Shown piece by piece: positions 5,802 to 13,401 of a DNA stretch of 19,583 nucleotides (positions within the stretch are counted from its first letter, which is position 1; every line of letters begins with the position of its first letter). A program made the position numbers and the translations under genes. The DNA is from an uncultured Deferribacteraceae bacterium (GTDB lineage: Bacteria; Chrysiogenota; Deferribacteres; Deferribacterales; Mucispirillaceae). The stretch covers positions 1 to 19,583 of the forward strand of contig CAMQYB010000011.1 in NCBI GenBank assembly GCA_947039055.1, in the 5' to 3' direction. The notes under the pieces were generated by a model. It was not told where the DNA came from. It searched no databases and was given only the letters and a program-made list of their open reading frames with translations.

Positions 5802-8800
5802 ATGTCAACTGTTAATAATTTTATTAACAAAGTAGGTTTGGAAATATCGACTACTAGAAGAGGTTTTATTAAAGCACTAACTGCGCTTGGTTTACTATCA
5901 AGTACATTAGGTTGTGATCGTCGTGATAACAGTTCAATTGAAATGTCTAAGGGTTTATCTAATGACCCGTATTTTTCTGAACCGAACAAAGTGTATAGGT
6001 ATGGTACAACAGCCCACAATTGTGGTGGTAGATGTGTTACTCAAGCGGAAGTACATAACGGTAGAATAGTTAGGTTTTTTACAGATAACTCTACGGAGGC
6101 ATACGACGGTTCAGATTTTGACATCTCTGACAGGAACTCACCTCAAGCAAAAGCATGTTCAAGGTGTAGAGGTTACAAGGGTAGATTGTATCATCCAGGT
6201 AGATTAAAATATCCGTTGAAACAGACTAAGCAACGTGGAGATATGAGTGGATTTGTTAGAGTATCTTGGGATGAAGCTTTAAAAGATGTTGCAGCAAAAT
6301 TGAAAGCTGTACAACAAAAATATGGTCCTGAAGCGTTTCACCCTGTATATGCTTGTGGAAATATTTACTCTAACTTTCAATCATCAGGATATAAAGGAGT
6401 TCTATCTGTTGTAAGTCCAAATGGAGTTGTATCAGGTGCTGCCCCTGCGATAAAATTATTAGGTGGAGCTGCATCATTTGTAGCTGATTATTCATATCAT
6501 CAATATGAGTTTATGGGTGGATACGGCGTATCGTACTCAGGATTTGATTCAGGCGATGGAGTTATGGCTGGACAGATAACAATACCACCGACTACTAACG
6601 ATATAGCATCAAGTCAAAGTAGAATAGTTCTATGGGGAAGCAATATTGTTTCAACAGTTAATCCATTAAGTAACTCATGGGTTAAATCTATGCAAGAGAT
6701 GAAGAAAAGTCGTCCTGATTCTAAGGTTTATTATATAGGTCCTGAATTTTCTGATACTGGAATAACTGTGGCTGATGAGTGGATACAAACAAGACCTTAT
6801 ACCGATGTTTCGTTAATTTTATCTATCATATATGAGCTTGTTGCTACCGATAAATTAGATATTGATTATCTTGATACTATGGTTTACGGTTTCTCAGGTT
6901 CGCCAGCGTATTGGCTACACGGAAAAAATAAAACCATACTTATAAAAACGCCAGATGAAAAAGTTATAAAAGAGTATCTTAAAGTTGATGCAGTTCCTGC
7001 AGGAGAATCATTTCTATCATACATTTTAGGTAACGGAAAACTACCTACATCTACAAAAACTGATTGGGCAAATTACTCAAAAGACGATTCAACAAACTAT
7101 ATAGCAAGATCGTTTGGTGCATCTAAGGATAGTAAAAAAAGATTTGCTGAATGTTCATATAAGAACTCACTTGGTGATAAAACTAAATATCTTACTAAGG
7201 CTGATTTTAAAACTCCTAAAACACCTGAATGGGCATCAAAGATTTCTGGTATTCCTGCATCTAAAATACGTGAACTAGCTTTACTATATTCAGAAGCATC
7301 TGAACCCAATAAACAAATTTGGAACGAATGGTCTGGTGGACAATTAAAACAATCTGAAGGTTGTTCAACTATATTTGCATTACAAGTTTTAAATATTGTT
7401 GCTAAAAACTGGGGAGTAACTGGAGCTGGAATTGCAAGAGGTGCAATAGCTAGAGTACAAAAGGTTGATCCTAAAATGATTAATATTGAAGATGTTAAAC
7501 CTAAATCATGGAAAACTATCCCTCCTGCTCCACAAACAATTGTTACTGGAGCTACGCAGTGGAACAGTGCGGTTAAATTCGCATTTGGAGATATGTTAAA
7601 AAATAACGGTTATAAACCTAACACTCCTGACTGGTCTACTAGAGAGTTTGCAACTGGTAAAGCATACTACGACGACGGTGGCGTAAAAGGTTTAGTTAAA
7701 CGTATATACGATGAAAATAATCTACCTAAAACTTTTAAAGATAAAAACAATAACGAGTTTTATCAATGGATAGCAACGGACGGAACAAATGTTGACTCTA
7801 TGGAAAAAGGGGTTGGTAAAAAACCTGTATACTCTGGCTTTAGATTTATATTGAACTCTGGTGGAAATATACCTGTTAATCAGCACGCAAACGCCCTTGA
7901 CAGCGTTGCTATGTATGAAAACCTACCTACCTATGGATATAGCAACAAACGTCTTAATGTAGCGAATATGTCTGATGCGTTCTATCTTGTTTCATTTGAT
8001 AACTTTATGTCAGCATCACCTAGATATTCAGATTACGTTCTTCCTGCTAAAACTTCTTGGGAGCAAGCAGATTTTAGAGATTTATTTTGGGGAAATACTA
8101 TATATCAAGATGAAGCTATTGAGGGTCCTGGTGAGTCTAAATCTACATGGGATTTTGCAAGAGATCTTATCAAAGAATACGGAGGCGAAGAAGAAGCTAA
8201 AAAATTCGCACCTGAGCTTATGTCATTCAAAGAGTATTTTATCGATTACTACAAAAAAAATGTTGAGCCTAAAGATTCTGGATCAGCTTATGAGGGAAAA
8301 ACTTTTGAAGAGTTTTTAGAGAAACCATTTCTAACTAATAAACCTATTGATGAAAAAGGTATACCTGTGATGTCTGATACAAGAATTGCTTTAGAAGATT
8401 ATCTATCTAAAAAAACTGATAATCAAAATATACCGTTCACTTTTAATGAAGGACTATACACATCAATTATCACAAGAGATGCGTATACATTATCATTTGG
8501 TGGTATAGGTGGAAATCAATACTCTAACCCTACAGAGTGTCCTAATCAATCTGGAAGATTTCACATATACTCAGGATCACTTGTATGGAGATATAAAAAT
8601 GCGTACAATATGTGGCATGCATATCTAAGTGAAAGTGAGCGTGGACAAAATAAACTGGATGCTGAAGGTGATGATATCGTCTACCCTATCCCTATGTATT
8701 TTGCGTACGAAGATTATTTCATAGATGCTTACGGCTTAAAAAATAAGAAAGAGTTAGATGGAAGATTTTTAGTTACAACAACTCATGATAAATTTAGAGC

Positions 8801-9293
8801 TCACTCATCTCAATCTGAAAATCCATACCTTAGAGAACTTACTACAAGAACTGTTGGTGGTGAATTATACTCTGGAAACGATTCTGATACCTATGCAATA
8901 TCATCTAACCCTGATACAGATATGAATGAGTTTCCTCCAATAAATTCTCTAATTGATAAAGATGGTAGATCTAAAACTGACGCATCATACGCATCTATAC
9001 TTATCAATGATGAAGATGCTAAAGAGATGAAAATTGATAACGGTATGTTGCTTGATATCTATAATGAGATCGGAACGGTTAGAGTTACTGCAAGTATCAC
9101 AAGTCGTTGTGTTAGAGGGTTCTTAGGACTGCATCAAGGTTTCTGGTTTGATCCTCGTAAAATATCTGGAAAAGTTGTTGACGTTGGTGGAAATTGTAAT
9201 ACTATTATGGCTTCAAAACCTTCAAGATACGATCACGGTAACGCTCAACAATCTGCGATGGTTATGATTAAAAAAGTGAAAACTAACTCATAA
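5802..9293 (+). CDS. dmsA: DmsA-like Tat-exported molybdopterin oxidoreductase, catalytic subunit
   Basis: Probable terminal reductase of anaerobic respiration, acting outside the cytoplasmic membrane with bis-MGD molybdenum and one iron-sulfur cluster. It has 1163 residues. The twin-arginine motif STTRRGFIK (Arg19-Arg20) precedes a hydrophobic segment ending in LGC (Cys38). Cluster ligands are in HNCGGRC (Cys74, Cys78) and ACSRCRG (Cys119, Cys122), but the first Cys position of DmsA is Thr70. LYHPGRLKYPLK matches DmsA closely. ADYS (Ser231) aligns with the Mo-binding Ser of DmsA. The MGD-binding domain ends with GFWFDPRK and KPSRYDHGNAQQS, as in DmsA. It is nearly 400 residues longer than E. 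coli DmsA, with extra sequence at about residues 400-950. The substrate (DMSO, TMAO, tetrathionate or another oxyanion) cannot be read from this. It is the first gene of the operon with dmsB- and torD-like genes. Confidence 0.85.
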   Translation: MSTVNNFINKVGLEISTTRRGFIKALTALGLLSSTLGCDRRDNSSIEMSKGLSNDPYFSEPNKVYRYGTTAHNCGGRCVTQAEVHNGRIVRFFTDNSTEAYDGSDFDISDRNSPQAKACSRCRGYKGRLYHPGRLKYPLKQTKQRGDMSGFVRVSWDEALKDVAAKLKAVQQKYGPEAFHPVYACGNIYSNFQSSGYKGVLSVVSPNGVVSGAAPAIKLLGGAASFVADYSYHQYEFMGGYGVSYSGFDSGDGVMAGQITIPPTTNDIASSQSRIVLWGSNIVSTVNPLSNSWVKSMQEMKKSRPDSKVYYIGPEFSDTGITVADEWIQTRPYTDVSLILSIIYELVATDKLDIDYLDTMVYGFSGSPAYWLHGKNKTILIKTPDEKVIKEYLKVDAVPAGESFLSYILGNGKLPTSTKTDWANYSKDDSTNYIARSFGASKDSKKRFAECSYKNSLGDKTKYLTKADFKTPKTPEWASKISGIPASKIRELALLYSEASEPNKQIWNEWSGGQLKQSEGCSTIFALQVLNIVAKNWGVTGAGIARGAIARVQKVDPKMINIEDVKPKSWKTIPPAPQTIVTGATQWNSAVKFAFGDMLKNNGYKPNTPDWSTREFATGKAYYDDGGVKGLVKRIYDENNLPKTFKDKNNNEFYQWIATDGTNVDSMEKGVGKKPVYSGFRFILNSGGNIPVNQHANALDSVAMYENLPTYGYSNKRLNVANMSDAFYLVSFDNFMSASPRYSDYVLPAKTSWEQADFRDLFWGNTIYQDEAIEGPGESKSTWDFARDLIKEYGGEEEAKKFAPELMSFKEYFIDYYKKNVEPKDSGSAYEGKTFEEFLEKPFLTNKPIDEKGIPVMSDTRIALEDYLSKKTDNQNIPFTFNEGLYTSIITRDAYTLSFGGIGGNQYSNPTECPNQSGRFHIYSGSLVWRYKNAYNMWHAYLSESERGQNKLDAEGDDIVYPIPMYFAYEDYFIDAYGLKNKKELDGRFLVTTTHDKFRAHSSQSENPYLRELTTRTVGGELYSGNDSDTYAISSNPDTDMNEFPPINSLIDKDGRSKTDASYASILINDEDAKEMKIDNGMLLDIYNEIGTVRVTASITSRCVRGFLGLHQGFWFDPRKISGKVVDVGGNCNTIMASKPSRYDHGNAQQSAMVMIKKVKTNS

Positions 9294-9331
9294 TCGATAT
9301 TTAATAAAGAATGAATTAAGGAGAGATATAT

Positions 9332-9952
9332 ATGCGTTACGCATTCTATTTTGATCAATCTAAATGTATTGCTTGCAATGCTTGCACAGTATCATGTAAA
9401 GATTATAATCAAGTAAACCCTGGACCTGTAAGATGGAGAAAACAAGAAACTCACGAAAACCAATCTATAGGCAGAGTGTATCAAAATTTTGTTATGAGTT
9501 GTAATCACTGCGAAAAACCTGCTTGTAAAGAAGCTTGTCCTGTTGATGCTATCGTTAAACGTCCTGACGGGATCGTCATAATCAATAGAGATAAATGTGA
9601 AGGGATAACTGCTTGTATTATGGCGTGTCCGTTCTCTGCTATTCACATAGCCTCAGATAAACAAGAGCCTACTAAAAAAGAGAGTTGGACTATTGAACAC
9701 CCTGCTCAAAAATGTCACATGTGTTATGAAAGAATTGACGCTGGACTTAAACCTGTCTGTGTTGATGCTTGTCCTGTCTATGCACTTGATTGTGATACAG
9801 ATGAAAATCTTAAAGAGAAGTATGGCAACCCTCAAAGACTTAACAAAGAAAATTTCAGCTACGCTTACAGTAACAATGATGATGAAACAACTGAACCTAA
9901 CTTTTATATTAAAGAAGGATCATTGTTAAAAATTACGAAGTTAGATAAATGA
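9332..9952 (+). CDS. dmsB: DmsB-like four-cluster iron-sulfur electron-transfer subunit
   Basis: Ferredoxin-like subunit passing electrons to the catalytic subunit. It has 206 residues and four Cys groups: I, Cys12/15/18/22 (KCIACNACTVSCKDYN, close to E. coli DmsB); II, Cys57/60/65/69 (CNHCEKPACKEACP); III, Cys89/95/99 (KCEGITACIMACP); IV, Cys128/131/143/147. Group III has Ile92 where DmsB has its second Cys. In NarH the same position is Trp, and in E. coli DmsB changing this Cys turns a [4Fe-4S] into a [3Fe-4S] cluster, so a [3Fe-4S] cluster is inferred. No signal peptide: export presumably rides on the Tat signal of the partner. AAGGAGAG at 9318-9325 gives a strong start, and the stop overlaps the next gene by ATGA. 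Confidence 0.92.
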   Translation: MRYAFYFDQSKCIACNACTVSCKDYNQVNPGPVRWRKQETHENQSIGRVYQNFVMSCNHCEKPACKEACPVDAIVKRPDGIVIINRDKCEGITACIMACPFSAIHIASDKQEPTKKESWTIEHPAQKCHMCYERIDAGLKPVCVDACPVYALDCDTDENLKEKYGNPQRLNKENFSYAYSNNDDETTEPNFYIKEGSLLKITKLDK

Positions 9953-10647
9953 GTGAAATAGAACTTACTTCAATTCATGCTGGTAGAGAGATAGTGTACT
10001 CTTCTTTTGCAGATATTTTTCTCTTTCAGCCAACTCTGAAGCAGTACGATATTTTAAAAGAAGTAATCCCTCCTCTAACTGAAATGAGTAACTCTGCTGA
10101 CAATGTGTTGATGAGTGAAGGGGTAGAATATCTTAATAGATTTCTATCCTCACTTAACTCATTAACGGGAGAACAGTTAGATGAATTTAAGCTTAATCAT
10201 CTAAGAAAATACACACGGTTATTTTGTTTGAATGAAGATGTTCCTATTGCTGAGTCGTACTATACATCAACTGATAAACTTATGATGCAAGACTCTAGGG
10301 ATCAAGTTTTAAAAATGTATAAAGAGAACGGTTTTGAGTATCAGTTAGAGTCAAATGAACCAGATGATCATATCGGTATTGAGTTACTGTTTTTATCGTA
10401 CCTATCGAACAAACTATCAACGGAAGTGTTTGCATCAGATGAGTATGTTAGAGTATTGAAACTACATATTGAGTTTTTGAATATCCACGTTTTAAGTTGG
10501 ATACACGGTGTTTTTGATAAGTTAAAAGAGTTTAATGAGTCTAGCGATTTCTATCTTCCTATCACGAAATTTATTTATGGATACACTATTGAAGATAGAG
10601 CTTTTCTTGAAGATATTTTAGAACAAATTAATGATAGTCGTAACTAA
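9949..10647 (+). CDS. TorD/DmsD-family maturation chaperone
   Basis: Cytoplasmic chaperone that binds the Tat signal of its oxidoreductase and holds export until the molybdenum cofactor is inserted. It is a 232-residue all-helical protein with the TorD-family motif EPDDHIGIELLFLSYLS at about residues 137-153 and the preceding YY region (AESYYTS). The ATG overlaps the dmsB stop as ATGA, implying translational coupling and equal dosage. It is the last gene of the operon, followed within 40 bp by a strong terminator. No DmsC/NrfD membrane anchor gene is present between or after these genes. The last codons are duplicated just past the stop (see findings). Confidence 0.85.
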   Translation: MSEIELTSIHAGREIVYSSFADIFLFQPTLKQYDILKEVIPPLTEMSNSADNVLMSEGVEYLNRFLSSLNSLTGEQLDEFKLNHLRKYTRLFCLNEDVPIAESYYTSTDKLMMQDSRDQVLKMYKENGFEYQLESNEPDDHIGIELLFLSYLSNKLSTEVFASDEYVRVLKLHIEFLNIHVLSWIHGVFDKLKEFNESSDFYLPITKFIYGYTIEDRAFLEDILEQINDSRN

Positions 10648-10680
10648 GTTTTAAGAACAAATTAATTGATAATAATTTAT

Positions 10681-10733
10681 TTAGTGGGCATACATATATT
10701 ATTTATATAGTATATATATGTCCACTTTTTTTT
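10681..10733 (+). terminator. Strong terminator of the dms-like operon
   Basis: AGTGG at 10683-10687 pairs with CCACT at 10722-10726. The stem continues inward through a G-U pair, CATA/TATG, one mismatch and an AT-rich helix of about 18 bp in total, followed by eight Ts at 10726-10733. Confidence 0.9.
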
Positions 10734-10783
10734 ATATATAATTGATAACTTCTAAACATATTTATAATAAAAATATTGAACGA

Positions 10784-10910
10784 CTTAACCGTAATTAACT
10801 AACCATAATTAATTAACTGTAATTACTTAACTGTAATTAACTAACTGTAATTAACTAACCGTAATTACTTAACTTCAATTAACCGCAAGTAATTCAATTA
10901 ACTAATTTAC
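10784..10910. repeat. Tandem array of a 14-bp unit (CTTAACTGTAATTA type)
   Basis: Seven copies in exact 14-bp phase occupy 10784-10881; units alternate between CTTAAC- and ACTAAC- starts and end in AATTA. Degenerate copies continue to about 10910, with traces to 10945 (ACCGTAATT). The array lies between the dms terminator and the stop of the lipoprotein gene at 11002, so it is in the 3' region of that leftward transcript. It fills most of the 354-bp gap 10648-11001 and has stops in every frame. No inverted structure or spacer is visible. Confidence 0.85.
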
Positions 10911-11001
10911 AAACTAATCATGAGTAACTAGCTCACCGTAATTGGTAAACTTATCACGGCTTAATTAAACTCTCCAGAAATAATAAACTCCCATAATGGC
11001 G

Positions 11002-11619
11002 TTACTCTTTCCACCAGTTCATATCTATATTTCCACGAATATTGCACTCGATATTAGAGATATTATTGAAAGTATAATCTACAAGTTTTTTCATATTCTC
11101 AATAGATCTTTTACCAGTCGCACTCGCTAACCATCTCTTGATTACTCCTTGCCTATATATATCGCCTTTTTTAACAACTCTAAATATTTCAACCCTAACT
11201 GCACGATCTTTTGATATAAATTCTCCCACAACACCTTTAAGATATATATCATCACCAATTCTTGTAAGAGCAATTATTGCAGACTTTTTAGGATTATCGG
11301 GATCAGTTCTTTCATAAACTTTATTCATACTATCATACAATTCTGGCAACGATTGAAACGACCAACCTGGAACTAAGGCGTATAATTTCACAATATCAAC
11401 CATGTAACTTGACATAGATAAGTGGTAAATTAATGCAAAATAATTATCGTTACTTTCTATCTTAAGATTGTCATATCTGATCTGATTGAGAAACCCAACT
11501 TTTATACATGGATAATTTAGATCCTCAAGACTTTCCAGATCAACAATAGGCGAAACTGCTTTTGGACCACATGAGATCAATACAACAGATATTATCAGTA
11601 AACAAAAACTCTTAATCAT
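11002..11619 (-). CDS. Putative lipoprotein of unknown function
   Basis: A 205-residue protein with a short lipoprotein signal: MIKSF, a hydrophobic core, and lipobox LISC with Cys17 as the modified residue. +2 is Gly, allowing outer-membrane sorting. The mature domain alternates predicted strands and helices (YHLSMSSYMVDIVKLYALVPGW, a TRIGDDIYLKGVVGEF strand pair, WLASATGKRSIENMKKLVDY) and ends NIDMNWWKE. I recognise no family. TGGAGT lies a few bases before the ATG. It is divergent from the LRR gene with only 94 bp between starts, so the two may share control. Confidence 0.75.
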   Translation of the reverse strand: MIKSFCLLIISVVLISCGPKAVSPIVDLESLEDLNYPCIKVGFLNQIRYDNLKIESNDNYFALIYHLSMSSYMVDIVKLYALVPGWSFQSLPELYDSMNKVYERTDPDNPKKSAIIALTRIGDDIYLKGVVGEFISKDRAVRVEIFRVVKKGDIYRQGVIKRWLASATGKRSIENMKKLVDYTFNNISNIECNIRGNIDMNWWKE

Positions 11620-11713
11620 CTAAAACTCCATATCAATTAATAACAAACCTAATTATAATATATTAAATAGAATTAGGCTAATATTTTTTCACAATATGAC
11701 GATTAAATAGATT

Positions 11714-13093
11714 ATGAAAAAGATAATTTGCACAGTAATATTAATCACACTTTTTTCGTCTATTGTTGCTTATGCAGACAATGGAACAAATATAATATAT
11801 CCAGGCGAAGAAGCACTTAAACTAAAAGTTGAAGAAAAATTTGCTGAAAGAGATTTAATAGATAAAACTTATTGTGCTAACCAATACGATATTATAGAAT
11901 TTCCAATGGACTCAAGATTATTAAACTGCCTTATAGAAAATGGAGTGTATGAAAATTTTATACCAAATTGTGAGGAAGCAAAAAAAGTTAGATTTCTGAA
12001 TTGTACAGATGCAACAATTGAAAGCCTTGAAGGAATGCAACAATTTCCTAATCTCGAATCATTGACGATTAGATCAATTAAAGATAATGGAAGTTTAGTG
12101 CAAGACTTAGCACCACTTAGAAATCTTACTAATCTACACTCATTATCTATACCTTCTGCAAAAATTGATGACATTATATTTCTATCAAAATTAACAAAAT
12201 TAAGAACTCTTGATATGTCTAATAATCATATTACAGATCTATCATATTTAACATTTATGAAACACCTTAGGGTACTGCGTCTTGATTATCAATCACCTAA
12301 TTTTATCACCGATATAACTCCTCTTACCTATATCAACAATCTACAAATCTTATCGCTTAGAGGAAATAAAATCACCGATATAACTCCTCTTGCTTCACAT
12401 AAAAATCTCAACGATCTTATTATAAGAGATAATAGAGTTACTTCACTTCAGCCACTTGCCGATCTAAAGAATATATATAATTTAGATTTTTCAATTAATC
12501 TAATTCCAGATATAACTCCCCTCACGTCGTTAGAAAGATTGGTAGGAGTAATTGGTAGTTTGAATAAATTAACAAACCTTACTGCGTTGACTGAACTTAA
12601 AAATATTGTAGCTGCTGATTTTAGAGCAAACTATATTGTAGATGTTGCACCTTTTGGAACTATGGAAAATCTTGCTGGACTACAGCTTGATAGAAATTAT
12701 ATTACAGATATTGTATCGCTTAAACAGATCAAACTAAACTCATTTAATATGAACTTGCTAGGGCTGTCTGATAACTGTATACCTGAGGAACAATTTAATG
12801 ATATTAAATTCCGTAGCAAAATAGATACGAAACGTTTCACTAGACAGTGTGGCGAATTAGATCCAGAAGAATCAACTCCAAACCTTATAGGTATCGTAAA
12901 TAAAGATATCGTAATTGATCGCATACCATCTATTATCGATGAAGAAAAAGCAGAAGATATAGAACAACAAGTGTTCGAAGGTGGATGCTCAATAGGTAAC
13001 GGAAATAATACAGATGTGCTACTTATTCTCATCGCAGTATCAATCGTAACAAGATTGTTTTATAGAAGATACATTAACAAAAATAGTCGATAA
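11714..13093 (+). CDS. Leucine-rich-repeat surface protein with C-terminal GGC anchor signal
   Basis: A 459-residue secreted, probably cell-surface protein. MKKIICTVILITLFSS..AYADN is a Sec signal peptide. About residues 95-370 form 22-residue internalin-type repeats (LxxLxxLxLxxNxITDIxPL), such as LQILSLRGNKITDITPLASH; two copies of a 21-bp DNA segment at 12305 and 12371 are spaced exactly 66 bp. Cys-containing caps lie at both ends. The C-terminus has GGCS (Cys425), a short polar stretch, one hydrophobic segment (about residues 434-446) and basic RLFYRRYINK. This layout resembles the MYXO/JDVT/Synerg-CTERM class of cleaved sorting signals. It probably binds a protein ligand; which one is unknown. 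The ATG lacks an obvious ribosome site. Confidence 0.85.
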   Translation: MKKIICTVILITLFSSIVAYADNGTNIIYPGEEALKLKVEEKFAERDLIDKTYCANQYDIIEFPMDSRLLNCLIENGVYENFIPNCEEAKKVRFLNCTDATIESLEGMQQFPNLESLTIRSIKDNGSLVQDLAPLRNLTNLHSLSIPSAKIDDIIFLSKLTKLRTLDMSNNHITDLSYLTFMKHLRVLRLDYQSPNFITDITPLTYINNLQILSLRGNKITDITPLASHKNLNDLIIRDNRVTSLQPLADLKNIYNLDFSINLIPDITPLTSLERLVGVIGSLNKLTNLTALTELKNIVAADFRANYIVDVAPFGTMENLAGLQLDRNYITDIVSLKQIKLNSFNMNLLGLSDNCIPEEQFNDIKFRSKIDTKRFTRQCGELDPEESTPNLIGIVNKDIVIDRIPSIIDEEKAEDIEQQVFEGGCSIGNGNNTDVLLILIAVSIVTRLFYRRYINKNSR

Positions 13094-13119
13094 TTTTCAA
13101 TTCAAATTTATAATAAAAA

Positions 13120-13170
13120 AATACAGTAGAGAATTTTATCAATCCTACTACTGTATTAATCTATTTTTCT
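13120..13170 (+). terminator. Terminator after the LRR gene
   Basis: AATACAGTAG (13120-13129) pairs perfectly with CTACTGTATT (13148-13157), a 10-bp stem with an 18-nt loop. A U-rich tail (CTATTTTTCT) follows, and an A-run precedes it, so it may work in both directions. Confidence 0.8.
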
Positions 13171-13224
13171 AAATTACTAATATATCAAATCTAAACGATA
13201 CTCAATTCAATCAATTAAATAATC

Positions 13225-13378
13225 AAGCAACTATCATTAAGCAACTATCATTAAGCAACTATCATTAAGTAATTATCATCAAGTAATTATCATCAAGCAA
13301 CTATCATCAAGCAATTATAATCAAGCAACTATCATCAAGTAACTATCATCAAGTAACTATCATTAAGCAACTATCATC
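13225..13378. repeat. Tandem array: eleven 14-bp units (AAGCAACTATCATT type)
   Basis: Eleven consecutive units of exactly 14 bp, most differing from AAGCAACTATCAT(T/C) at one or two positions (AAGTAATTATCATC, AAGCAATTATAATC). A degenerate lead-in precedes it at 13204-13224. The array begins 23 bp past the lysA stop on the minus strand and, with the LRR terminator, fills the 308-bp gap 13094-13401. Stops occur in all frames, so it is not coding. Direct repeats without spacers exclude a CRISPR array. Confidence 0.95.
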
Positions 13379-13401
13379 AATTCACTAAACGCAATATGCG
13401 A

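Noticed and set aside
7975..8319. Plus-strand frame of 114 codons inside the dmsA-like gene
   Set aside because: It is an out-of-frame shadow of the catalytic subunit with no ribosome site or recognisable domain.
13225..13378. CRISPR array
   Set aside because: The 14-bp units are contiguous with no spacers, and no cas genes are nearby.
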